DNA from: an uncultured Verrucomicrobiota bacterium
GTDB taxonomy: Bacteria; Verrucomicrobiota; Verrucomicrobiia; Limisphaerales; UBA9464
DNA length: 22,541 nucleotides
NCBI GenBank assembly: GCA_903864375.1
Contig: CAIPFS010000199.1
Coordinates: forward strand, 1 to 22,541
Reading direction: 5' to 3'
This document shows, piece after piece, positions 13,851-22,220 of the stretch (position 1 is its first letter; every line of letters starts with the position of its first letter). A program made the position numbers and the translations under genes. Under the pieces are notes generated by a model. That model had not been told where the DNA came from, did not search any database, and was given only the letters and a program-made list of their open reading frames with translations.

Positions 13851-14648
13851 TTAAACGGCAACCGGCGCCTTGATACCGGGATGCGGGTCGTAGTTTTCCA
13901 GGGTGAAATCTTCATACCGGAATTCACGCAATTCCCGAACGGACGGGTTGAGCCGAAGTTGTGGAAGGGGGCGGGGTTCGCGGGAGAGTTGAAGCCGCAC
14001 CTGCTCCAGATGATTGGAATAGATGTGGGCATCCCCCAAGGTGTGGATGAAATCCCCGGGCTTGAGGCCGGTGATCTGAGCCACCATCAGGGTCAGCGCG
14101 GCGTAGCTCGCGATATTGAAGGGGACACCCAGAAAAAGGTCGGCACTCCGCTGGTATAACTGACAGGAAAGCTCGCCGTCCGCCACGTAGAACTGGAACA
14201 GGGCATGACACGGGGGCAGCCGCATGAGCGGGAGTTCCCCGGGATTCCAGGCCGTGACAATCAAGCGACGTGAATCGGGATCCCGGCGGATTCGCGAGAT
14301 GACTTCATCCAATTGATTGAGCGATCCTCCGTCGGGGAGCCGCCAATCGGTCCATTGGGCTCCATAGACACGTCCCAAATCACCGGTGGCAGGATCGGCC
14401 CATTCATTCCAGATGGTCACACCGCGTTCCTGCAGCCATCGCACATTGGTCCCACCCTGGATGAACCAGAGGAGCTCCCAAAGAACGCTCTTCAGGTGCA
14501 CCTTTTTCGTCGTGACCAATGGAAAACCATCCCGCAGGGAGTAGCGGGTTTGGGTCCCAAAAAGGGAGACGGTTCCCGTACCGGTGCGATCTGCCTTGAG
14601 GCGTCCTTGGTCAAGAACTTGTTGGAGAAGGTCGAGGTAGGGTCGCAT
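13851..14648 (-). CDS. thyA: Thymidylate synthase
   Basis: A 265-residue enzyme that methylates dUMP to dTMP using methylene-tetrahydrofolate; essential for DNA synthesis. Motifs: RTGTGTVSLFGTQ (21-33), FPLVTTKKV (42-50), WNEWAD (80-85), the catalytic Cys147 in LPPCHALFQFYV, Asp170 with the RSADLFLGVPFNIASYA segment (167-183, Asn178 binding the dUMP pyrimidine), and HIYSNHLEQV. The residue numbers are one off E. coli ThyA. ATG 14648 matches the family start (MRPYLDLLQQVL); upstream in-frame codons would add an unconserved tail into the divergent intergenic region. Divergent from the WYL regulator, with 100 bp between the starts. Confidence 0.97.
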   Translation of the reverse strand: MRPYLDLLQQVLDQGRLKADRTGTGTVSLFGTQTRYSLRDGFPLVTTKKVHLKSVLWELLWFIQGGTNVRWLQERGVTIWNEWADPATGDLGRVYGAQWTDWRLPDGGSLNQLDEVISRIRRDPDSRRLIVTAWNPGELPLMRLPPCHALFQFYVADGELSCQLYQRSADLFLGVPFNIASYAALTLMVAQITGLKPGDFIHTLGDAHIYSNHLEQVRLQLSREPRPLPQLRLNPSVRELREFRYEDFTLENYDPHPGIKAPVAV

Positions 14649-14748
14649 CGATGACTGAAAGATTGAACCGGGTTGTCCCCGGGTGCAAGAGAACGACACG
14701 GCCCCCTTTTTTTCTAGGCAGCCTTCTTCAAGTCTCCATCGTAGTCCC

Positions 14749-15780
14749 ATGCCCGCGCGACCTGCCGTCACCGTTCAGGGAGTCTCGCGTCCGCCGTTGG
14801 AGCGGATGCTGCGCATTCATGATGCGCTGGTCGAAAATCGATTTCCAAATTCAACCCGACTGGCGGAAACCCTTGAGGTCAATCCCAAGACCATTCTTCG
14901 GGATATCGAGTTCATGCGGGACCGGATGAATCTACCGATCACCTGGGACGCGAAGCACAAGGGATTCCGGTACACGGAATCGGTGGAAGCCTTTCCCACG
15001 ATGAAGATTTCCGAGGGCGAACTGGTGGCCCTGCTGGTGGCGGAAAAGGCGCTTCAACAATATCGTGGTACTCCATATGAGGAACGATTGGTGGCCGCGT
15101 TGAAGAAGCTGGAGCAGGCCCTGCCCGAGACCGTTTCACTCAATCTCGCCGACCTGAATCATACCATTTCCTTCCGGACGACAGCCGAACCGGTGGTCAA
15201 CCTGCCGGTGATGGAAGTCCTGTTCCGCGCCGCGCAGAATCGAGAGCAACTGCGGCTCCAGTACCGGAAACCGGGGGCGCGTGAGCCAGAGGATCGAGTC
15301 GTGGATCCCTACCATGTCGCGAACATCAACGGAGACTGGTATCTCTTTGCTCACGATCAGGCCCGCAAGGCGATTCGGACCTTTGCGCCGGTTCGCATTC
15401 TTTCCGCGAGTCCGACCGGAAAAACGTTCGCTAGACCGGAAAAATTTCATCTGGACCAGCAGTTGCGGGATAGTTTTGGTGTTCACTCCCATGTGGGAGA
15501 ATTCGACGTGGTCATCCGCTTTGAGGAGTCCGTCAGTGATTACATCCGGGAAAAGCGATGGCATCCCTCGCAATCCTTGCGGGAATTATCACAAGGGCGG
15601 GTTGAACTTCGAATGCGCCTGGGAAGCCTTCAGGAGGTTCAACGCTGGGTTCTAGGTTGGGGAGGTGCAGCGCGGGTGATGAAGCCGGCTGCATTGGTGC
15701 AGGGCATTCAGGCGGCGGCGGCCCGGTTGACGGCACAACACCTGGATTCTGTCCTGCATGAACCAGGCACCGCGCCGTAG
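14749..15780 (+). CDS. WYL-domain transcriptional regulator (YafY/PafC type)
   Basis: A 343-residue cytoplasmic regulator. Residues about 16-62 form a winged HTH (ERMLRIHDALVENRFPNSTRLAETLEVNPKTILRDIEF is the region; the recognition helix is around NPKTILRDIEFM). A helical linker follows (about 88-130), then the WYL domain with the diagnostic Trp197-Tyr198-Leu199 in GDWYLFAHD, preceded by YRKPGAREPEDRVVDPYHV, and a C-terminal WCX-like region (about 240-330). WYL domains sense ligands or nucleic acid ends, and members control DNA damage, phage defence or metabolic genes. The ligand here is unknown. ATG 14749 is chosen; an in-frame upstream start at 14683 would add 22 residues. It is divergent from thyA and 42 bp ahead of trpA, so either could be its target or simply a neighbour. 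Confidence 0.9.
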   Translation: MPARPAVTVQGVSRPPLERMLRIHDALVENRFPNSTRLAETLEVNPKTILRDIEFMRDRMNLPITWDAKHKGFRYTESVEAFPTMKISEGELVALLVAEKALQQYRGTPYEERLVAALKKLEQALPETVSLNLADLNHTISFRTTAEPVVNLPVMEVLFRAAQNREQLRLQYRKPGAREPEDRVVDPYHVANINGDWYLFAHDQARKAIRTFAPVRILSASPTGKTFARPEKFHLDQQLRDSFGVHSHVGEFDVVIRFEESVSDYIREKRWHPSQSLRELSQGRVELRMRLGSLQEVQRWVLGWGGAARVMKPAALVQGIQAAAARLTAQHLDSVLHEPGTAP

Positions 15781-15822
15781 CGCAGATATTTTCCGTCTTT
15801 CCGTCAACCCGGATTCAACCGC

Positions 15823-16632
15823 ATGCTTTCGCCAGTGAACCGTATCGTCGCCCGATTTGAAAAGCTTCAACACCAACGTCAAAAAGGCCTGGTGATTTAC
15901 ATTGGGGCAGGGGATCCCCATTTGGAGGCGACGCTTCAATTGGCGCTGGGGCTCGAGAAAGCCGGTGTGGACATTCTGGAGTTGGGTGTCCCGTTCAGCG
16001 ATCCCCTCGCGGACGGAGTGGTCAACCAACTGGCGGCCCAGCGTGGGCTGGCCAGTGGGACGACCCCCCCGAAGTTGCTGTCGATGGTGACGGAGTTGCG
16101 TCGGCAATCCCAGATACCGCTGGTGTTGTACATCTACTTCAATCTGCTCCATCGGGTGGGCCTGGAGGTCTTCATTCGGGAGGCCGCGGAGGCCGGGGTG
16201 GATGGATTGTTGGTTCTGGATCTTCCCCCCGAGGAGTCCTCCAACTACGAGGCCTTGATGGAACAATACGGGCTTTGTCCGATCTACCTGATCGCGCCAA
16301 CGACCCCCGACGAACGCATTGCCCTGATTGCTCCCCGGGCCCGGGGATTCATCTATTACGTGAGCCGGGAGGGAGTGACGGGCATGCAATCGAGCGTCAG
16401 CGCCACCATTCCCGCAATGATTTCCAGAATCCGGAGTCAGAGTTCCCTGCCCATCGCCATCGGATTTGGTGTCTCGAATCCGGAACAGGCTCGGCAGGTG
16501 GCGGTTTTGGGAGACGCGGTGGTGGTGGGAAGTGCCGTCGTCAACCGGATCGCCCGGCATGGCTCCTCTTCAGGACTGGTCGAAGAAGTCTGCCAATTTG
16601 TCCAAACCCTTTCTCAAGCCATCAAATCATGA
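15823..16632 (+). CDS. trpA: Tryptophan synthase alpha subunit
   Basis: A 269-residue TIM-barrel protein that cleaves indole-3-glycerol phosphate to indole, which is channelled to the beta subunit TrpB. The catalytic pair is visible as Glu53 and Asp64 in LELGVPFSDPLADG. Other motifs are YIGAGDP (the usual FITAGDP), IYFNLLHRVG, GLLVLDLPPEE, YLIAPTTPDERI, FIYYVSREGVTGMQ and the phosphate loop IAIGFGVSNPEQ with VVGSAVV. Length is normal. No trpB, trpC or trpF gene is in the window; the 3' neighbour is manC, whose ATG overlaps this stop (ATGA). The 42-bp gap from the regulator contains no attenuator, leader peptide or promoter that I can see. Confidence 0.96.
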   Translation: MLSPVNRIVARFEKLQHQRQKGLVIYIGAGDPHLEATLQLALGLEKAGVDILELGVPFSDPLADGVVNQLAAQRGLASGTTPPKLLSMVTELRRQSQIPLVLYIYFNLLHRVGLEVFIREAAEAGVDGLLVLDLPPEESSNYEALMEQYGLCPIYLIAPTTPDERIALIAPRARGFIYYVSREGVTGMQSSVSATIPAMISRIRSQSSLPIAIGFGVSNPEQARQVAVLGDAVVVGSAVVNRIARHGSSSGLVEEVCQFVQTLSQAIKS

Positions 16633-17780
16633 GCACCGAATCCTCCCCGGAGTCCCGTTCCGCAACCTCCCATCGCTTCATAGTCATCATGGCCGGTGGA
16701 AAGGGGGAGCGTTTCTGGCCGGTCAGTCGTGAAGCGACCCCGAAACAGTTGATCACCCTGCTCGGGGGCAGGTCCTTTCTTCAGCAGGCCGTGGATCGGG
16801 TGCGTCCGCTGGTTCCCCTCGAGAATATCTTGATCATCACCAACGCCGTGCAGGCGGCCGCGGTGCGGGCGCAGTTGCCCGATCTTCCGGCGGACAACAT
16901 CGTTGGGGAGCCGATCGGTCGCGATACCTGCGCTGCAGTGGCCCTCGGTGCGGCATTGGTCGGAGCCCGGGATGAGGCGGGGATCATCGCGGTGCTTCCT
17001 GCGGACCATGTGATTCCGGATGCCGCCCGCTTTCAGCAGGTGTTGTCGGATGCCTTTGACCTGGCGGCACACCGCGAGGTCATTGTCACGATTGGCATTC
17101 CTCCGACGAGCCCGGAAACTGGCTATGGCTACATTCAGTCCGGAGATGCGCTGTCATCGGACGCCGCCGGCACGTCGTATCCGACGCGGTTCTTCAAGGC
17201 GGAACGTTTCGTTGAAAAGCCGAATCTGGAGACCGCCGAGCGTTACCTTGCCCAGGGAAATTTTCGATGGAACGCCGGGATGTTTGTCTGGTCCTATCCA
17301 ACCATCCGTGCCGCCCTGGTTGAATATCAGCCAGAAATTGCCGAAGCGGCGGAAGGTTGGCGCAAGGCGGCGATACACGGTGCCGCTTCCTTGACCTCCG
17401 TCCTGGCAGCGGAGTACCCGATGGTCAAGAAGATCAGTGTCGATTTCGCCGTCATGGAGCGCGCCAGGAACGTGGTGGTCGCCGATGGCGCCTTTGATTG
17501 GGACGATCTGGGGGCATGGCCAGCGCTTTCACGTCACCTATCCCGCGATGTGGACGGGAATGCCTTGGTGGGGACGGTGGTTCAGGTGGGAGCAGCCGGC
17601 AACATTGTATACGATGCCCGAACCCGTGGACGGACCCCGATCACCCTGGTGGGGGTGAAGGATTCCATCGTGGTCGTCACGGATGATGCAATCCTGGTTG
17701 CCGCTCGGAATGAGGCTCAGAGGATCAAGGAACTGGTCAGGCTTCTGGCCACGAATCCGGCCTACGCCGGCTTGGTTTAA
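16629..17780 (+). CDS. manC: Mannose-1-phosphate guanylyltransferase (GDP-mannose pyrophosphorylase)
   Basis: A 383-residue nucleotidyltransferase that makes GDP-mannose from GTP and mannose-1-phosphate, a donor for polysaccharide and glycan assembly. The signature GGKGERFWPVSR is at 23-34 followed by PKQ (38-40). LPADH (123-127), GYGYI (165-169), FVEKP (194-198) and WNAGMF (214-219) are all present, and the C-terminal GVKDSIVVVTDDAILVA is typical. It is the short single-function form, lacking the phosphomannose isomerase cupin found in the bifunctional enzyme. ATG 16629 is preferred because the enzyme motif begins shortly after it and it couples to trpA. The stop codon overlaps the convergent carB stop by 3 shared bases in GGTTTAAACC. 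Confidence 0.95.
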   Translation: MSTESSPESRSATSHRFIVIMAGGKGERFWPVSREATPKQLITLLGGRSFLQQAVDRVRPLVPLENILIITNAVQAAAVRAQLPDLPADNIVGEPIGRDTCAAVALGAALVGARDEAGIIAVLPADHVIPDAARFQQVLSDAFDLAAHREVIVTIGIPPTSPETGYGYIQSGDALSSDAAGTSYPTRFFKAERFVEKPNLETAERYLAQGNFRWNAGMFVWSYPTIRAALVEYQPEIAEAAEGWRKAAIHGAASLTSVLAAEYPMVKKISVDFAVMERARNVVVADGAFDWDDLGAWPALSRHLSRDVDGNALVGTVVQVGAAGNIVYDARTRGRTPITLVGVKDSIVVVTDDAILVAARNEAQRIKELVRLLATNPAYAGLV

Positions 17781-19324
17781 ACCACTGAAGCGGGCGCACT
17801 GGCGGCCAGTTCCTCTTCAAACTCGACCAATTCCCGGATTTGAGCCAGGAACCATGGGTCAATCTTGGTGAGGTGAAAAATCTGGTCGGCTGAAAATCCG
17901 GCGCGAAATGCGTGGCGGATAAAAAAGATTCGCTCGGCGTTGGGGACGCTCAACTTGCGGCTGATGATGTCGTTGGGGAGGATATCCCTGTCCCCATAAA
18001 TGTCGGTGCCCACCCGCCACGGCTTCCCGTCCCCACCGAGCCCGCTGCGGCCAATTTCAAGGGAACGAAGGCATTTTTGGAGGCTTTCCTTGAAGGTTCG
18101 CCCGATGGCCATCGCTTCCCCAACGCTTTTCATCTGGGTCGTCAAAGTCGGGTCGGCCTGCGGGAATTTCTCGAAGGCGAAGCGCGGAATCTTGGTGACG
18201 ACGTAATCGATGGTGGGTTCGAAACTTGCCGGTGTTTCGCGGGTGATATCGTTGCGGATTTCATCGAGTCGATAACCCACAGCGAGTTTGGCCGCGATTT
18301 TGGCGATCGGAAAGCCCGTGGCCTTGGACGCCAGCGCGGAGCTGCGGCTGACCCGTGGGTTCATCTCGATCACGATCATCCGCCCATTTTCAGGGTTGAC
18401 GGAGAACTGGATGTTGGAGCCTCCGGTTTCAACGCCGACCGCCCGGATCACGGCGAAACTGGCGTCGCGCATGATTTGGAACTCCTTGTCGGTCAGGGTC
18501 TGGATCGGCGCGACAGTGATGGAGTCGCCGGTATGCACCCCCATGGGATCAAAGTTTTCGATGGAGCAGATGATGACGCAGTTGTCAGCCACATCGCGCA
18601 TCACTTCCATCTCGTATTCCTTCCAGCCGAGCAGCGACTCCTCAATGAGGATTTCGGAGACCGGTGAGAGATCGAGACCACGTCGGGCGATCTCTTCGAA
18701 TTCATCGCGGTTGTAGGCAATTCCACCGCCGGTGCCGCCGAGGGTGAATCCGGGACGGATGATCAGCGGATAACGCCCAATGCGCTCGGCCACGGCACGG
18801 GCTTCCTCGAAGGTGTGGGCAGTTCCGCTGATGGGGACATCCAGACCAATCTGAATCATCAACTGCTTGAAGGTTTCGCGATCTTCACCCCGTTGAATCG
18901 CCTCGGCTTTTGCGCCGATCATTTCGACCCCCAGCCGTTGCAACACGCCGGAGCGATGGAGCGCCATGGCGGTGTTGAGGGCCGTCTGGCCGCCCAAGGT
19001 GGGAAGCAGGACCAGTTTGCTCGGGACCGAACCATCGGTGGAGGCATCGACGGGAACCCCCAATCGGCGCATTTCCTCCAGCTCCCGAACCAATATCTTT
19101 TCGACCGCCAGCGGGGTGATCGGCTCGATGTAGGTGCGGTCAGCGAACTCCGGATCCGTCATGATCGTTGCCGGATTGGAATTCACCAGAATGACCCGGT
19201 AGCCCTCTTCCCGGAGGGCCTTGCACGCCTGGGTGCCCGAGTAGTCAAATTCGCATGCCTGACCAATGATGATTGGACCGGCTCCGATGATGAGAACGGA
19301 ATGGATGTCAGTGCGTTTCGGCAT
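17777..19324 (-). CDS. carB: Carbamoyl-phosphate synthase large subunit, N-terminal half only (CarB1-like)
   Basis: A 515-residue protein matching the first half of CarB (full length about 1060-1080). It contains the carboxyphosphate-forming ATP-grasp module: GAGPIIIGQACEFDYSGTQA (14-33), LLPTLGGQTALN (106-117), GEDRETF (146-152), IIRPGFTLGGTGGGIAYN (188-205), MGVHTGDSITVAP (261-273) and IEMNPRVSRSS (319-329, metal/ATP residues Glu320, Asn322, Arg324). It then has part of the oligomerisation domain up to IDPWFLAQIRELVEFEEELA, where full-length CarB continues. The stop is clean and manC occupies the following DNA, so this is a split gene, not a frameshift visible here. The carbamate-phosphorylating half must lie elsewhere. 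About 10-15 extra residues precede LLPTLGGQ. It supplies carbamoyl phosphate for pyrimidines and arginine. Confidence 0.93.
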   Translation of the reverse strand: MPKRTDIHSVLIIGAGPIIIGQACEFDYSGTQACKALREEGYRVILVNSNPATIMTDPEFADRTYIEPITPLAVEKILVRELEEMRRLGVPVDASTDGSVPSKLVLLPTLGGQTALNTAMALHRSGVLQRLGVEMIGAKAEAIQRGEDRETFKQLMIQIGLDVPISGTAHTFEEARAVAERIGRYPLIIRPGFTLGGTGGGIAYNRDEFEEIARRGLDLSPVSEILIEESLLGWKEYEMEVMRDVADNCVIICSIENFDPMGVHTGDSITVAPIQTLTDKEFQIMRDASFAVIRAVGVETGGSNIQFSVNPENGRMIVIEMNPRVSRSSALASKATGFPIAKIAAKLAVGYRLDEIRNDITRETPASFEPTIDYVVTKIPRFAFEKFPQADPTLTTQMKSVGEAMAIGRTFKESLQKCLRSLEIGRSGLGGDGKPWRVGTDIYGDRDILPNDIISRKLSVPNAERIFFIRHAFRAGFSADQIFHLTKIDPWFLAQIRELVEFEEELAASAPASVV

Positions 19325-19455
19325 GGAACGGGCAACGAGTTAAACGGTCCGGATAGAACACGCTTGCAGCGGGCAACGCGAAACAAAAAATCGGCAAGAT
19401 GAAGGTCGGTGTGGACGCCGGACCTTCCGGAAAGGGTGGTCTCCTCCTTTCGGCC

Positions 19456-20832
19456 TCATTCATAGCGAAGGGCTTGAATCGGGTCGAGACGGGCGGCCTT
19501 GATGGCAGGGATGAGGCCGGCGGCCATGCCGACCATGGCGCTGAAGGCCACGCCCATGACCATGGATTGACTGGTGATCACCGGGGTGTTCGCCGAGGGC
19601 GTGATGGCTTGAAGTACCTCCACGAAGCCATAGCTGGCCACCACCCCGAGGCAGGCCCCAATCAACGAGACCACGGTGCTCTCCACAATGATCTGGGTGA
19701 AAATCGCCGCTCCCGTGGCCCCGATGGCCTTGCAAATCCCCAGCTCGCGAATGCGTTCATTGATGCTGGCCAGCATGATGTTCATGATGCCGATCCCACC
19801 GACCAGCAGGCTGATGCCGGCGATGATGCCACCGCTCAGTCGCGAGGCCTTGATTTGCTTGGTGATGGTGGCGATCTGGTTCTCCTGGGTCTGGAACGTA
19901 AAATCCTCGATGCCTTTGTGAGTGACCATCAGGACATTGCGGGCCTGGGTCAGGGCGTCGTCCAGATGCTCGATATCGGTCACCTTCAAGTCGATGTCGC
20001 TGATTCGGGAATCCACAACGCCATCACCGTTTTTTCCAATCGATTTGAACTTCACCCACGCAGTATTGAACGGGATGTACAAGGTGTGGTTTTTCCGCCA
20101 GAAGGCCCATCCGCCACCGCGTCCCCACCCACGTTGACGCTTCGGACCGCCGCCGGCAGGCTCGACCGGTTTGGGTTGCAACGCCGCCTTCCTGGCTGCT
20201 GCCCGTTCCTTGGCCTCCTGTTCTCCCATGTAGTGGTCAAACATGCCGATGATTTTGAACGGCTGACCGTTGATGAGGATGATTTCCCCGATCGGAATGA
20301 TTTCGGTTCCAGTCTCCTCGGGCTTGCCGAACAAATCATCGCGGATTCCGTCCCCGATGACACACACGCTGCGCGCCTCCGCCTCGTCGACCTCGGAAAA
20401 AAAACGTCCGTGAGCGAGGGTATGGAGGTTCATTCCCAGCACGGCCGGCCAGACGCCGGCGCATTCGCTGATCTGTGCCGGCTTGTCGCCATGGGTAACC
20501 GTCGGTTCCTGAATCTGGATTTCCGGTGAAACGATTTTGAACAACGGGCAACCGTTGAGCAGGGCGTATACATCCGGCAGGGTTTTCCCAGGCGCTTCAT
20601 CGGCCAGATGGTCCTGCCATGCTGGAACCGCCTGATCGGTTACGGTCACCTTGTCGGCTCCTCCGTTGGCAATCATCGACTCCTTCATGCCATTTTCCAT
20701 CCCTTTGGTGATGGCTACCATCCCCACCAGGCTGGCGACCCCGAGAATGATCCCCATCATCGTCAGGAGGGAGCGGAATTTATGGGCCCAAATCTCTTTG
20801 AGACCGACCAGAATGGTGTTCCAAAGGTTCAT
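19456..20832 (-). CDS. MacB/FtsX-family ABC transporter permease, second paralogue
   Basis: A 458-residue inner-membrane protein with the MacB layout: a cytoplasmic amphipathic start (LKEIWAHKFRSLLTMMGIILGV), TM1 about 21-43, a large periplasmic MacB_PCD domain (about 50-330) and three C-terminal helices of the FtsX domain around 334-450. The conserved loop GGIGIMNIMLASINERIRELGICKAIGA contacts the ATPase; the end GLIPAIKAARLDPIQALRYE is standard. The periplasmic part carries an unusual Lys/Pro/Arg/Gly/Trp-rich insert at about 203-246. MacB-type pumps use periplasmic mechanotransmission to move peptides, lipoproteins or drugs, usually with a fusion protein and TolC. It is encoded after its paralogue with a 1-nt TGATG overlap. 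No recognised terminator follows; 131 bp separate it from carB. Confidence 0.92.
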   Translation of the reverse strand: MNLWNTILVGLKEIWAHKFRSLLTMMGIILGVASLVGMVAITKGMENGMKESMIANGGADKVTVTDQAVPAWQDHLADEAPGKTLPDVYALLNGCPLFKIVSPEIQIQEPTVTHGDKPAQISECAGVWPAVLGMNLHTLAHGRFFSEVDEAEARSVCVIGDGIRDDLFGKPEETGTEIIPIGEIILINGQPFKIIGMFDHYMGEQEAKERAAARKAALQPKPVEPAGGGPKRQRGWGRGGGWAFWRKNHTLYIPFNTAWVKFKSIGKNGDGVVDSRISDIDLKVTDIEHLDDALTQARNVLMVTHKGIEDFTFQTQENQIATITKQIKASRLSGGIIAGISLLVGGIGIMNIMLASINERIRELGICKAIGATGAAIFTQIIVESTVVSLIGACLGVVASYGFVEVLQAITPSANTPVITSQSMVMGVAFSAMVGMAAGLIPAIKAARLDPIQALRYE

Positions 20833-22220
20833 CAGTCGTAGCGCAGGGCTTGAATCACGTTCATCCGGGCCGCCTTGATGGCGGGAAAAAGTCCGGCCAG
20901 AACCCCAACCAGAACGCTCGCCCCGAAGGCGAAGGCCATGGCCGAAAGGGTGATGATCGGCGCGTTATCGGTCGGTGACACCAGGGCGATCAGTTGAAGC
21001 AATCCGAGGCTGGTGCCCAGCCCGACGGCTCCGCCGATCACGGCAATCACCACGCTTTCCACGACAATCTGGACAAACACGTCCAGGCCACCGGCTCCCA
21101 CGGCTTTTCGAATGCCAATCTCGCGAATCCGTTCGCTGATGCTGGCCAGCATGATGTTCATGATGCCGATGCCCCCAACGAGCAGGCTGATGCCGGAGAT
21201 GAGACCTCCTGACAAACGGGCATTGCGAATATATTGATTGATTTGATCCGCCCAGTCCTCCTGGGTACGAAAGGAAAAATCCTCCACCCCATGATGGTTG
21301 ATCATCAGAATGTTTCTGATTTCCGTCAGTGCCAGATTGAGATTGGAAACATCGTGAATCTTGATTTCCAGATTGCTGAGCTTGGGTTCAGCCGGAACAT
21401 TGGTGACACCGGAAACCAGCTTCACCCACATGGTGTTCAGTGGCAGGTAAACGGTGTGATTCTTAATCCAGAACGCAAATCCGCCGCGTCGACCTCCCCC
21501 GTTCCAGCCCCTATCCCGACGTGGGCCAACGGCTGAATTCGTCAATCCCCTAGCCAGTCGTTCCGCCTCCTCCGCCTTTTTCAGCGCCCGCTCCCGGTGT
21601 TCCTGCTCACTCTCATAGTGCTCGAACATTCCCACCACCGTAAAGGGGTAGCCGTTGATCGACAGCGTCTTTCCCAGGGGAATGACCTCTTCACCCGTTC
21701 TTTCCGGATCACCCCACAGGTCATCCCGGATGCCCGTTCCAATCACACAGACACTCCGGGCCAGTTCGTCGTCCACCTCGTTGAACATCCGTCCATGTTC
21801 GACCTTATGCTCCATCATTTCCAACTGCACCGGCCAGACTCCGGAGGTCATGAAGGTGCGCGTGAATTTGCCATTGGCTGTGATGGTCGGCGGGACGTCC
21901 AGGCGCATTTCTGGTGAAACCTTTTCAATTTCAGGCGCGCTTCCCTGGAGTGCAAAGACATCGGACAGAGTGACACCGCGGGCAAAGTCACGAAGGTGAC
22001 GTTGATCCGGGGGGACGGGTTGTCCTTCGACCCGGACCTTCTGAAGTCCTCCGACTGCGATCAATGCCTCCCGGGCACCTTTTTCCATGCCAGTGACCAT
22101 GGCGCTCATGGCCACCAGGGAGGAGACGCCGAGGATGATTCCCAGCATCGTCAGCAATGAACGAAATTTGTGAGCCCAAATCTCCTTCAGCCCCACCTCA
22201 ATGGCGTTCCAAAGGCTCAT
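20832..22220 (-). CDS. MacB/FtsX-family ABC transporter permease, first paralogue
   Basis: A 462-residue permease, closely related to the one encoded next to it (same MacB_PCD and FtsX layout throughout). TM1 is about 21-43, the periplasmic domain about 50-335, and TM2-4 about 338-362, 385-411 and 425-448. The ATPase-facing loop reads GGIGIMNIMLASISERIREIGIRKAVGA. An insert rich in Arg, Glu, Gly and Trp lies at about 205-252, differing in sequence from but matching in position the one in the partner. The pair may form a heterodimer on one ATPase, as in FtsX-like exporters with two different permeases. The start overlaps the ATPase stop (ATGA) and the stop overlaps the next start (TGATG), so the three genes are coupled. 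Confidence 0.92.
   Translation of the reverse strand: MSLWNAIEVGLKEIWAHKFRSLLTMLGIILGVSSLVAMSAMVTGMEKGAREALIAVGGLQKVRVEGQPVPPDQRHLRDFARGVTLSDVFALQGSAPEIEKVSPEMRLDVPPTITANGKFTRTFMTSGVWPVQLEMMEHKVEHGRMFNEVDDELARSVCVIGTGIRDDLWGDPERTGEEVIPLGKTLSINGYPFTVVGMFEHYESEQEHRERALKKAEEAERLARGLTNSAVGPRRDRGWNGGGRRGGFAFWIKNHTVYLPLNTMWVKLVSGVTNVPAEPKLSNLEIKIHDVSNLNLALTEIRNILMINHHGVEDFSFRTQEDWADQINQYIRNARLSGGLISGISLLVGGIGIMNIMLASISERIREIGIRKAVGAGGLDVFVQIVVESVVIAVIGGAVGLGTSLGLLQLIALVSPTDNAPIITLSAMAFAFGASVLVGVLAGLFPAIKAARMNVIQALRYD

Noticed and set aside
14713..14716. Run of T after GGCCCCC in the thyA/WYL gap considered as a terminator
   Set aside because: No stem precedes it on the plus strand, and both genes start, rather than end, at this gap.
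19385..19390. T-run (minus strand) after GCCG, downstream of the second permease, considered as an intrinsic terminator
   Set aside because: The only stem is four pairs (CGGC/GCCG) around a loop of about 21 nt, too weak to call.
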